64,000 nt of DNA. Origin: Halovenus aranensis. GTDB lineage: Archaea > Halobacteriota > Halobacteria > Halobacteriales > Haloarculaceae. Below are positions 54,942-63,346 of the stretch, piece by piece; position 1 is the first letter of the stretch; each line of letters begins with the position of its first letter. The stretch is taken from positions 62,001 through 126,000 of the forward strand of contig NZ_FNFC01000005.1 in NCBI RefSeq assembly GCF_900100385.1, given 5' to 3'. The translations under genes and the position numbers were made by a program. Under the pieces are notes generated by a model. That model was not told the origin of the DNA. It ran no database searches and saw nothing but the letters and a program-made list of their open reading frames with translations.

Positions 54942-55478
54942 ATGAAGATATACACCGGCCGCGGTGACGAGGGACAGACCGACCTCCGGACGATGGAGCG
55001 CGTCTCGAAGGCGAGCGAACGCATCGAAGCCTACGGGAGTGCCGACGAGGTGAACTCACTCGTGGGACTGGTTCGGCCGACGGGCTACGATGACCTCGAC
55101 GAGGACCTCGGCGCAATTCAGAACCACCTTCACATCGTCCAGGCGGATTTCGCCAACCCCGACCCCGACGAGGACGACCCCGCCGTCACGGACGAGCACG
55201 TCGCGGAACTCGAATCGATGATAGACCGCTACGACGAGGAACTCGACCCACTGGAGAGTTTCATCCTCCCCGGCGGGTCAGACGGCGGCGCACACCTCCA
55301 TCACGCCCGGTCTGTCTGTCGCCGTGCCGAGCGACGGGCTGTCGCGCTCGTCGGTGCCGACGACGGCGTCAATCAGAGTGCTGTCGTCTATCTTAACCGC
55401 CTCTCGGATGCGTTGTTTACGCTTGCTCGCGTCCTCAACCAGCGTGAGGGCGTGACCGAAGAGAGTCCGACATACTAG
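54942..55478 (+). CDS. Cob(I)alamin adenosyltransferase, PduO type
   Basis: 178 residues. Adenosylates cobalamin with ATP. The ATP-binding N-terminus is YTGRGDEGQTDL; ERIEAYGSADEVNSLVG and ILPGGSDGGAHLHHARSVCR with RRAER match the PduO family. The ATG at 54942 is 44 bases after the winged-helix gene. It is a salvage or late step in cobalamin synthesis. Confidence 0.93.
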   Translation: MKIYTGRGDEGQTDLRTMERVSKASERIEAYGSADEVNSLVGLVRPTGYDDLDEDLGAIQNHLHIVQADFANPDPDEDDPAVTDEHVAELESMIDRYDEELDPLESFILPGGSDGGAHLHHARSVCRRAERRAVALVGADDGVNQSAVVYLNRLSDALFTLARVLNQREGVTEESPTY

Positions 55479-55531
55479 AGCGTGACCGGAAGATAATTCT
55501 TAAGTCCGGTCGTCGAGAAGCTACAGACGAC

Positions 55532-55606
55532 GGGTTGGTGGTCTAGCCCGGTTATGACGGCTCCTTCACACGGAGCAGGCCGGCGGTTCGAATCCGCCCC
55601 AACCCA
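55532..55606 (+). tRNA. tRNA-Val (anticodon CAC)
   Basis: A full cloverleaf: acceptor GGGTTGG/CCAACCC, anticodon stem GCTCC/GGAGC with loop TTCACAC (anticodon CAC), T arm GGCGG-TTCGAAT-CCGCC and discriminator A. The 3' CCA is not encoded. The D arm is somewhat irregular but within archaeal range. Confidence 0.95.
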
Positions 55607-55646
55607 TGAGCACTTTCGCGGAACGTAGTGGAGCGAAACGCGCAAT

Positions 55647-55727
55647 GGGTTGGAAGGATTCGTCCCAGGAAAGGCGCGCGCAGCGCAGCGAGCACGTCTT
55701 TTCGAGGTTCAATTCCGCCCCAACCCA
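55647..55727 (+). pseudogene. tRNA-Val-like relic
   Basis: An 81-base segment 40 bases after tRNA-Val begins with GGGTTGG and ends with CCAACCC plus A, identical to both acceptor arms of the tRNA. It has a T-loop-like GGTTCAATTCC, but no D arm or anticodon arm that I can fold. The 14-base TCCGCCCCAACCCA at 55714-55727 repeats the tRNA 3' end at 55593-55606. This could be a decayed duplicate or the attachment-site scar of an integrated element. Confidence 0.55.
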
Positions 55728-55975
55728 CTCATTTTCCTGCCGTTCGTGGCGGAGATAGAGCAGGCTGGCGTCTTGCCGAGCGAAACGAGGCAAGGGCAGA
55801 GAGGCGCGTTAGCGCCTCTACCGCGTTCGAATGCACCCGACTTTTATCGCGGCCAATCGATGAGTGACAGCTGGGGATGTTGCTTCGAGTCCGCGACACG
55901 GGTGAACCACCAGAGAAATATGGAATGTGATATGTCGACAGAATATTTAATAACTGTCGAAATCAATATCGTTGA
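55728..55975. other. Gene-free region before the multi-PAS regulator
   Basis: No coding region is supported. A perfect hairpin AGAGGCGC-GTTA-GCGCCTCT lies at 55800-55819, and a TTCGAAT near 55828 resembles another T-loop remnant. The right part (55941-55955, TATTTAATAA) is a TATA-like promoter about 27 bases before the ATG at 55976, flanked by TGTCGA repeats. Confidence 0.5.
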
Positions 55976-58900
55976 ATGTCCACGGACCCCCTCCGGGGCG
56001 ACGTAGTGGTATCCGTTTTCGAAGCCGGTGCAGAGTCGTTCGAGCCACAGACGACAGCAGCGATTGCCGAGACACTCGACGAGCCCAGAGAACGGGTGGC
56101 CGACGTTCTGGCGACACTCGCCGAGCGCGGAGAGGTAGAGAGCAAGTCGGTCGGTGAAACCCAAATATGGTGGTTAGCACAGCCCTCGGAGAGGCGAACG
56201 GCAACTGGAGACCTCCAGCCAGAGCAGCGGCGGCGGCTTGACCTCTTCGAGAATATCCAAGACGTTGCCAACGTAGGAGCCTGGGAGTACGACATCGAAG
56301 CCGACGAGGGCTGGGGAACCGACGAGGTGTTGCGGATTCACGGAGTAGACTCCGACGCGCACGTGTCACCAGCAGAGAGCATCGAGTTCTACCATCCGGA
56401 CGACCGGCCGGTCATCAGAGAAGCATTCGAACGCGCAGTCGAAGACCGCGAACCATACGACCTGGAGTTGCGCCTCATCGGCGCCGACGGAATCCACCGC
56501 TGGGTCCGGACACGTGGGCAGCCACAGTTCGAAGACGGCGAGGCAGTCCGCGTTCACGGGACCATCCAAGATATCACGGACCGAAAAGACCGAGAGCAGG
56601 AGCGCCAGCGGAAGGAAGCATTTCTCAGTAATATACAGGAGATTGCACATATCGGCGGATGGGAGGTCAGTCTGGGCTCTGAAACACTGCAGTGGACCGA
56701 GGAACTCTATCATATTCACGGCGTTGGACCCGACTACGAACCGACAATCGAGGAAGCTATCGCGTTCTATCATCCAGACGACCGGGAGACGGTACGGGAC
56801 TCGTGGGACCGATTGCTCTCGGACGGAGAGCAGTTCGACTTAGAGTTGCGTATCGTCAGAGCCGACGGGGAGGTCCGCTGGGTGCGGACGATGGGTGACA
56901 CGTGGCTCGACGAGAGCGGTGAGATGGTTGGCGCTCGCGGCGTATTTCAAGATATTACCGACCGGAAGCAACGCGACCAGGAACTCGAAACAGAGCGGCG
57001 GTTCATCCAGCAGGCACTCGATGCACTCGATGATATCTTCTACGTGTTAGATACTGACGGGACGCTCAGACGGTGGAACGAGCAGGCCCACGAAGCGCTC
57101 GCGTATACGGAATCGGATTTCGCAGACGCAAACGCCGTCGATTTCTTTCCGGAGGACGAACACGAGACCGTTCTCGACGGCATAGAGACGGTACTCTTGG
57201 ACGGTGACGCCACTATCGAGGCAGACCTGCTCACCGCTGACGGTGAGCGTCGCCCCTACGAATACAAGGGGACGCGCCTGACCGATAGGGACGGGAACAC
57301 GACTGGAATCGTCGGTATCGGTCGTGATGTGACTGCGCGGCTAGAACGCGAACGCCGGTTTCGGGCGCTCGTCGAAGGGTCAAACGATATCATCTCTGTC
57401 GTCGACACCGAGGGAGTCTACCGGTACCAGAGCCCGTCCGTCGAACGTATCCTGGGATACGACCCAGAGGAGAGGGTCGGTCACGCGGTCGTCGAGTACA
57501 TCCATCCAGACGACCGCGAAACAGTCAGCGACCGGTTCGAGAAGTGGCAGACGGACTCGTCTGTTGATGGGACAATCACGTACCGGATTCGACATGCCGA
57601 CGGCTCGTGGCGCTGGATGGAGGCCCGCGGTAACCAGCAACTCGACAATCCGGCAGTCGAGGGGTACGTCATCAACAGCCGCGATGTCACCGAACGGAAA
57701 CGGCGAGACCGGGAACTTCGACTGCGGAGTCGGGTGCTCGAAGAGGCACCAGTCGGCATCTCCATCACGGACCACTCACAGGCCGACAACCCTCTCGTCT
57801 ATGTAAACCAGCAGTTTGTAGACCTGACCGGCTACTCACGGGAGGAGGCAACCGGTCGCAACTGTCGTTTCCTGCAAGGCGAGGCAACCGAGCCGGGTCC
57901 TGTGGCCGAGATACGGCAGGGTATCGACGACGACAGCGCAGTCTCGGTCGAACTCCGGAACTACCGGAACGACGGAACAGAATTCTGGAATCACCTCGAC
58001 GTTGCGCCGGTCGAAGACGAGTCGGGAGTCGTCGGTAACTACGTCGGCTTCCAGCGAGACGTGACCGCGCGGAAAGAGCGAGAACGCGCGCTCGAAAAAC
58101 GCGAGCGTATTCTGCGCGAACTCCACACGGCGACACGCGAGTTCTATCCACCGGCGTCGGAGACGGAAATCGCCGAGTTCCTAGTCGAGTTCGTCGAGAC
58201 TGGCTTCGAGTTCGAGTACGTCAGCGTCAAGCAATTCGACGAGCAAGCGGGTGTCCTGCAGCCGACTGCACGGTCCTCTGCCGTCGACGGAAGGCGTGTG
58301 GTGGGTCCTGTCGAACCCGGCACCAACCCAATCTGGGAGGTGTACCGACACGGCACCTCCCGGCTGTTCGACGGCGACACGCTCACGGAGTTCGACAGTC
58401 TCGACACTCTCACTAACCAGATGCTGGTCGTCCCAATCGGTGATTTCGGTGTGTTAGTGACGTTTACGACGGGAGACAGCGAGTTCGACGACGTCGACAC
58501 AGACCTCATCGAAGTCGTTGCGACGAACGCGGAATCGGCCTTCCAACGACTCCGGAGCGACAGCGTCCGGACCGAACTCGTAGACGAACTCTCGACCCAG
58601 CAGACCAGAGTCACCGAACTGCGAAGCGTCATCGCCGCGATTCAATCGATTCAGCGGCGTCTTGCCGGGAGCGAGAGCCGTGACGCCCTCGAAGCCGGCG
58701 TCTGTGAGGAACTGTGCGAGACGGACCCCGTCGATTTTGTCTGGGTCGGTCGACCGCTGAGTGACGACACGAACCTCAAACCTACCGCATGGGCGGGTGA
58801 CGGGAGCGCCTATCTGGATTCGGTCGAGACCGGAACGGCGGACGAATTAGTCCCCGCACAGCGTGCAGCGGCCGGCCGGAGCGCCTACTGTCACAACAAT

Positions 58901-59812
58901 ATCTCGTCACTCGTCGTCGAGGAGTGCTGGGCGAAAGAAGCACTCTCTGCTGGGTTCCAGTCGGTAGTGAGCGTTCCGCTCGTCTACGACGACGTGCTCT
59001 ATGGCGTTCTGACAGCTCACTCACAAGAGAACGATGCGTTCAATCAGATGTACGAGCATCTGTTCGCCGACGTCGCGTCTCTCCTCGTGAACTACAGCCG
59101 CCTCCTCGAACACCGATTTGACGCCTCACCACAGGAATTCACCGAACTCGAGTTCGAGTTATCCGACCCGACGTACCCGTTGCAGCGACTCGCCGGCAAC
59201 ACAGAGAGCAAGATTCGTTTCGACACTGTCGCGGAGAACATGACAGACGAAATCCGTGTCATCGGGACGGTACTCGACGGAAGCCCCGAACAGGTGTGTG
59301 CCGCCGTCTCGTCGGTGACCAGTATTCTCGACGCACAGCTGTTCGGTGACAACGACCAGATTTCCCTGACGATACAGAAGCCGTTTCTCGCTTCGGTCGT
59401 CGGAAAGCACAGAGGCAAGCTTATTCATGCAGTGTCAGACGAGTCGGAGACCCGATTTCAGGTCCACTTACCGAAAACCACGTCCAAACGTCCGTTACTC
59501 GACTCGTTATCGTCTCGGTACCGGGAGATAGAACCGGTCGCACACCGACAAATCGATACCTCCCGGCTTTCCGGAATGCAACAGGTCGCCTCCATTCTGA
59601 CCGACCGGCAGTACGAGATTCTCAACGCCGCCTACCACGGAGGCTACTACGAGACGCCACGACAGGTCACGGGCGAGGACCTCGCCGAAAGTTTCGACAT
59701 CTCGAGTCCCGCCATCTACAACCACCTGCAGTCTGCACACCGGAAATTACTCGAAACCGTCATGCGGACGGCCTCCGATATCAGTGATGAAAGGGAGGGG
59801 TTAGACAGTTAA
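55976..59812 (+). CDS. Multi-PAS/LOV sensor with GAF and bacterio-opsin-activator type HTH
   Basis: 1278 residues, soluble. A winged-helix-like N-terminus (1-70) is followed by four PAS-PAC units (about 85-580) and a fifth PAS (585-700) with the LOV signature GRNCRFLQG; its Cys630 is the flavin-adduct position. Partner Asn residues in NYRNDGTEFWN and Gln in GFQRDVT complete a canonical LOV site. GAF-like regions lie at about 715-870 and 885-1045. The C-terminal HTH (LTDRQYEILNAAYHGGYYET, about 1205-1262) is of the type in Bat regulators of bacteriorhodopsin. An opsin gene lies 3.5 kb away. Light-responsive transcription control is inferred. Confidence 0.9.
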   Translation: MSTDPLRGDVVVSVFEAGAESFEPQTTAAIAETLDEPRERVADVLATLAERGEVESKSVGETQIWWLAQPSERRTATGDLQPEQRRRLDLFENIQDVANVGAWEYDIEADEGWGTDEVLRIHGVDSDAHVSPAESIEFYHPDDRPVIREAFERAVEDREPYDLELRLIGADGIHRWVRTRGQPQFEDGEAVRVHGTIQDITDRKDREQERQRKEAFLSNIQEIAHIGGWEVSLGSETLQWTEELYHIHGVGPDYEPTIEEAIAFYHPDDRETVRDSWDRLLSDGEQFDLELRIVRADGEVRWVRTMGDTWLDESGEMVGARGVFQDITDRKQRDQELETERRFIQQALDALDDIFYVLDTDGTLRRWNEQAHEALAYTESDFADANAVDFFPEDEHETVLDGIETVLLDGDATIEADLLTADGERRPYEYKGTRLTDRDGNTTGIVGIGRDVTARLERERRFRALVEGSNDIISVVDTEGVYRYQSPSVERILGYDPEERVGHAVVEYIHPDDRETVSDRFEKWQTDSSVDGTITYRIRHADGSWRWMEARGNQQLDNPAVEGYVINSRDVTERKRRDRELRLRSRVLEEAPVGISITDHSQADNPLVYVNQQFVDLTGYSREEATGRNCRFLQGEATEPGPVAEIRQGIDDDSAVSVELRNYRNDGTEFWNHLDVAPVEDESGVVGNYVGFQRDVTARKERERALEKRERILRELHTATREFYPPASETEIAEFLVEFVETGFEFEYVSVKQFDEQAGVLQPTARSSAVDGRRVVGPVEPGTNPIWEVYRHGTSRLFDGDTLTEFDSLDTLTNQMLVVPIGDFGVLVTFTTGDSEFDDVDTDLIEVVATNAESAFQRLRSDSVRTELVDELSTQQTRVTELRSVIAAIQSIQRRLAGSESRDALEAGVCEELCETDPVDFVWVGRPLSDDTNLKPTAWAGDGSAYLDSVETGTADELVPAQRAAAGRSAYCHNNISSLVVEECWAKEALSAGFQSVVSVPLVYDDVLYGVLTAHSQENDAFNQMYEHLFADVASLLVNYSRLLEHRFDASPQEFTELEFELSDPTYPLQRLAGNTESKIRFDTVAENMTDEIRVIGTVLDGSPEQVCAAVSSVTSILDAQLFGDNDQISLTIQKPFLASVVGKHRGKLIHAVSDESETRFQVHLPKTTSKRPLLDSLSSRYREIEPVAHRQIDTSRLSGMQQVASILTDRQYEILNAAYHGGYYETPRQVTGEDLAESFDISSPAIYNHLQSAHRKLLETVMRTASDISDEREGLDS

Positions 59813-59882
59813 CCAAGGCAGTCCTGCCACTCTTTTTTGTTTATCGTTCTATTTGATTGATATTCCGAAGCAGTACTAGTGT

Positions 59883-62246
59883 ATGCGGCTCGCACAGACA
59901 CTCAACATCGACAGCCTGAATCTCCGGCCGAAGCTGATTGCATCGTTTCTGGTCGTCGCGTTGCTAGTCGCCGGGACGGGTGCGCTGGGTTACCAGAGCC
60001 TGAACACGCTGGATAAGGAAGCGCACGCAATCGCTCAAGAAGGAGAGAACGTCGACCACACGATGGAGATGGTCGTCGCAATCGAACAACAACAGGTCGC
60101 AGTGCAGGCCGCCCAGCTCGACCACCCAGGAGCGAGCGAAGACTACGCCGCCGCGGAGGACCACTTCGACGAACAGGCACGGGCGATGAGTCTCAGCGGC
60201 GACGAGCAGGCACAGTTCGAAACGCTCCGCGAGACTCACGAGGAGTACAACGACCTCGGGAGCGAGTACTTCGAGGCCAGTGAAGCGGGTGACAAGGAAC
60301 TCACAGCACAGAAGCTAGCCGAGATGAATACCCTGCGAACCGAAATGGAAGAGCAGGCACACACGCTCGAAGAAATGATGCAAGACGAGATGGCGGCCCA
60401 GGTAGCGGCCGCCGATAGCGCGACCCAGACGACACAGATGGAGCTGGTGGCGCTCACCGTCGTTGCTTTCGTCGTTGCTATCGGCATCGGCGCTCTGTTG
60501 AACCGCCACATCACGCCACCGCTCGAACAGCTTTCTGCATCTGCCAGAGCGCTCAGTGAGGGTGACCTCGACACCGAGATGGACGACCACGAGATGGACG
60601 ACGAAATCGGCCGCATGGTCGATTCGTTCACCGAGATGCAGCAGAACCTGCGGGGTGTCTTCGGCGACCTGCATACGGTCAGCAGAAACCTCGAAACCGG
60701 CACCCTGCAACAGGACATCGACACCGACTACCCCGGTCGATACGGCAAGATAATGCAGCGTCTCGACGACGGAACCGACCAGCTCACGGGCAGTTTCGAC
60801 GAAATCGAAGGCGCGAGCCAGTCGTTACGAGAGGGTCGTCTCGACCGCACAATCGACACGGGCCGTCCCGGGCAGTACGGCGAGGTGCTTACCGATATGC
60901 AGCGAGGAACCGACAGACTGTCCGACAGCTTCGGACAGATATCGACGGCCAGCAACGACCTCAAACGCGGCCGCCTCAACCAAGATATCGAGACGGGGTA
61001 TCCCGGCGAGTACGGCCGCGTACTCGACGACCTCTCCGAAGGCGTCAGCCAGCTGCGTGCAAGCGTCAGTAGCGTCCAGGCCATCGCCGACGACGTGGCG
61101 GCTTCGAGCCAGCAGGTATCCGCCAGTGCCGAGGAGATAGAAAACGCAAGCGAGGACGTTTCGGAGTCGATACAGGAGATATCGACCGGGACCGACACCC
61201 AAAGCGAGAACATAGAGACGGTCGCCGACGAGATGAACCAGCTGTCTGCGACCGTCGAGGAGATAGCCTCCTCTGCGGAGGAGGTCTCTGCAACAGCAAC
61301 GACAGCGGTTGAGCGCGGTGAACAGGGCAGAGCTCACGCTGCTGAGGCGACGGACGAAATTGCGGCCATCGAATCACAGGCCGAAGCGGCATCCACGCAG
61401 GTACGGACGCTCGAACGAGAGATGGAGAAAGTGAGCGAGGTAGTAGATATGATTGCCGATATCGCCGAGCAGACAAACATGCTCGCGCTGAACGCCTCGA
61501 TAGAGGCCGCCAGAGCCGGCGAGGCGGGTGACGGGTTCGGCGTCGTCGCCGAGGAAATCAAACAGCTCGCCGAGGAGACCAGTGATGCGACGATACAAAT
61601 CGAGAACCGCATCGAGGAGATACAGGCGACGACCGGCGAAACAGTCGGTGACATCGAAGCGATGAGTGAACGCGTCCGGACAGGCACAGACACTGTCGAG
61701 GACGCAGTCGAGATGTTCGATGAAATTGCAGAGGCAATCCGGGAGGCCGAACGCGGTATCCAGGAGATAAGCGAGGCAACCGACGACCAGGCAGCGTCCG
61801 CCGAGGAAGTCGTTTCGATGGTCGACGAGGTGTCGAGCATAAGCCAGCAGACCGCAGCCGAAGCGACGAACGTGTCTGCGGCGTCCGAGGAACAGACCTC
61901 GTCCCTGTCAGCAGCGGCGACCAACATACAGCAGCTCTCACAGCTCGCCGAAGAACTCCACGACAGCGTAGCCGACTTCGAGGTCGAAGGCGACGGAACA
62001 CGGCCGACGCCCGAACCGGCCGACGTAGACAACACCGCCGACCGAACAGACGTGAACGGGGCAGACAGCACTTCGGTGAACAGAGCAGACGCGAGCGAAC
62101 GGACGGAACAGCAGACGAGCGAGACCGCCGATACTGGCTCGGACATAACCGTACTTGAGCCGGGCACAGACCTCTCAGTCACCGATACGAACGGCGCTTC
62201 CGAGCAGTCTGATGACGACGGCAGTCGGCATATGGAGGCCGAATAA
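59883..62246 (+). CDS. Methyl-accepting transducer with repeated HAMP-like units
   Basis: 787 residues. TM1 is at about 20-38, then a four-helix-bundle-like sensor (40-180), TM2 at about 186-206 and HAMP from 208. Three 45-residue repeats follow (about 275-390), each with ID/ET-x-x-PG-x-YG. The signalling tip is [19 protein letters not shown]. The C-terminal 90 residues are a disordered acidic tail. It is 70 bases after the LOV regulator gene and reads towards the opsin gene. It is not next to a sensory rhodopsin, so its signal is unknown. Confidence 0.93.
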   Translation: MRLAQTLNIDSLNLRPKLIASFLVVALLVAGTGALGYQSLNTLDKEAHAIAQEGENVDHTMEMVVAIEQQQVAVQAAQLDHPGASEDYAAAEDHFDEQARAMSLSGDEQAQFETLRETHEEYNDLGSEYFEASEAGDKELTAQKLAEMNTLRTEMEEQAHTLEEMMQDEMAAQVAAADSATQTTQMELVALTVVAFVVAIGIGALLNRHITPPLEQLSASARALSEGDLDTEMDDHEMDDEIGRMVDSFTEMQQNLRGVFGDLHTVSRNLETGTLQQDIDTDYPGRYGKIMQRLDDGTDQLTGSFDEIEGASQSLREGRLDRTIDTGRPGQYGEVLTDMQRGTDRLSDSFGQISTASNDLKRGRLNQDIETGYPGEYGRVLDDLSEGVSQLRASVSSVQAIADDVAASSQQVSASAEEIENASEDVSESIQEISTGTDTQSENIETVADEMNQLSATVEEIASSAEEVSATATTAVERGEQGRAHAAEATDEIAAIESQAEAASTQVRTLEREMEKVSEVVDMIADIAEQTNMLALNASIEAARAGEAGDGFGVVAEEIKQLAEETSDATIQIENRIEEIQATTGETVGDIEAMSERVRTGTDTVEDAVEMFDEIAEAIREAERGIQEISEATDDQAASAEEVVSMVDEVSSISQQTAAEATNVSAASEEQTSSLSAAATNIQQLSQLAEELHDSVADFEVEGDGTRPTPEPADVDNTADRTDVNGADSTSVNRADASERTEQQTSETADTGSDITVLEPGTDLSVTDTNGASEQSDDDGSRHMEAE

Positions 62247-62542
62247 CGACGGCCGAACCAGTCGCCGGCACGTCAGACCAGAGACGCACGTTCACACTCG
62301 GCTCGATACTGTGTTCTATCGGCGCGATTGACGAGGTCGTCGGCCACAACAGAACAACGAAACGTCCAGAGACACCCCGACAACCACAGGCGTGAGAGAG
62401 TTCCGTGAGCAGACAGTGACCGTTGCACTCCCGGAAGTGGCGACACCGCCGTCGCCATGGCAGGTGTGGCGAGAGCAATCGTTTCACCCCAAACAGGGTA
62501 GGTACATATCTTAGTAGTTAGTACAGATAAAATACAGTACGG
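62247..62542. other. Gene-free region after the transducer
   Basis: No supported ORF or RNA gene was found. The right end (62500-62542) is AT-rich, with TTAGTAGTTAGTA and AAAATA elements, and probably holds the promoter of the small ORF at 62543. Confidence 0.5.
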
Positions 62543-62653
62543 ATGAGCGATGTCGAGTATCAAGAAAATGGCGATACAGCACTACTGACTACAGATAACC
62601 AGGGAGAGTGGATAGAATCCAATAGTATCGTACTCCTCTCGGAGTGGGCCTAA
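62543..62653 (+). CDS. Very small acidic protein
   Basis: 36 residues from an ATG at 62543 to TAA. The pattern VEYQENGDTALLTT, then GEWIESNSIVLLSEW resembles short haloarchaeal proteins with a Trp-Ile-Glu/Ala-Ser/Asp core (DUF7331-like); I am not certain. An AT-rich promoter lies just upstream. It is near the opsin gene, where other haloarchaea also carry short accessory ORFs. Confidence 0.5.
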   Translation: MSDVEYQENGDTALLTTDNQGEWIESNSIVLLSEWA

Positions 62654-62840
62654 CCTCGACGACTACCCGGTACGTGCGTTGTTCGCCAGAACGGTTACGC
62701 CGGGTAAAACCCCAAAGTACCGACGATGTACCACGTCGACGCTCTCTGGTGCTGTTTTTATCAGAGCGGGAGCGGGCCACGAGCAGCAAACGGCTGCGGC
62801 CGAGTACATCGGCCCATGTGACACCACACTACGACGTGTC

Positions 62841-63113
62841 TCAGACAAACGCCACGGTCGGCCCGGGCAGTCTGTTCAGGAGTCCCAACCCGACGAATCC
62901 ACCGAGCACCAGTCCACCCGAGAGGCCGAGATAGGAGACGATAACCTGCCAGTCTGTCGCCGTTCCGCCACCGACAACGGCGATACCAAAACCAATTCCT
63001 GTGAGTGTGGCCACCCCCAGCATGAACAGCCCACCCATTACTGCGACGCCGAGGAAAACGTTGACCGCCTGTTTGAGTCGATACCCGGACAGATTATCGA
63101 ACACTGGCGTCAC
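62841..63113 (-). CDS. Small membrane protein downstream of the opsin gene
   Basis: 90 residues from a GTG start, with two hydrophobic segments at about 15-48 and 58-84 that could be two or three helices. No family is recognised. It lies 233 bases downstream of the opsin stop on the same strand and may be cotranscribed or independent. Confidence 0.6.
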   Translation of the reverse strand: MTPVFDNLSGYRLKQAVNVFLGVAVMGGLFMLGVATLTGIGFGIAVVGGGTATDWQVIVSYLGLSGGLVLGGFVGLGLLNRLPGPTVAFV

Positions 63114-63305
63114 CTCGTACTCCCCACGTCAGCCGAGAGTCGGGCAGCGCGAATAACATCCTTACTCGCCCAGATGAGCGGGCATCTGTTGTAACTGGTG
63201 GTCGAAGACGTTGGTGTAAGCGCGATACGGTGGTTACACGACGCGAAGACAGACGCGGCTATGGCATCAGTGACCCCGAAAAATGAAATCGGCCACACCG
63301 TGAGC

Positions 63306-63325
63306 CGTCGGAACGACGTGTCCGA
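63306..63325 (-). terminator. Hairpin downstream of the opsin gene
   Basis: GTCGGA, an eight-base loop and TCCGAC form a six-base stem 21 bases beyond the opsin stop. There is no clear T-run, so its role as terminator is only suggested. Confidence 0.3.
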
Positions 63326-63346
63326 CAGCGCGACAGTGTGAATCGG

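Noticed and set aside
59883-62246. Transducer as partner of a sensory rhodopsin
   Set aside because: The nearby opsin has proton-pump residues, and the transducer has its own large extracellular sensor; no sensory rhodopsin gene is in view.
62644-63194. Plus-strand frames between the transducer and opsin
   Set aside because: Basic or Ser/Arg-rich translations atypical of haloarchaea, overlapping a better membrane ORF on the minus strand.
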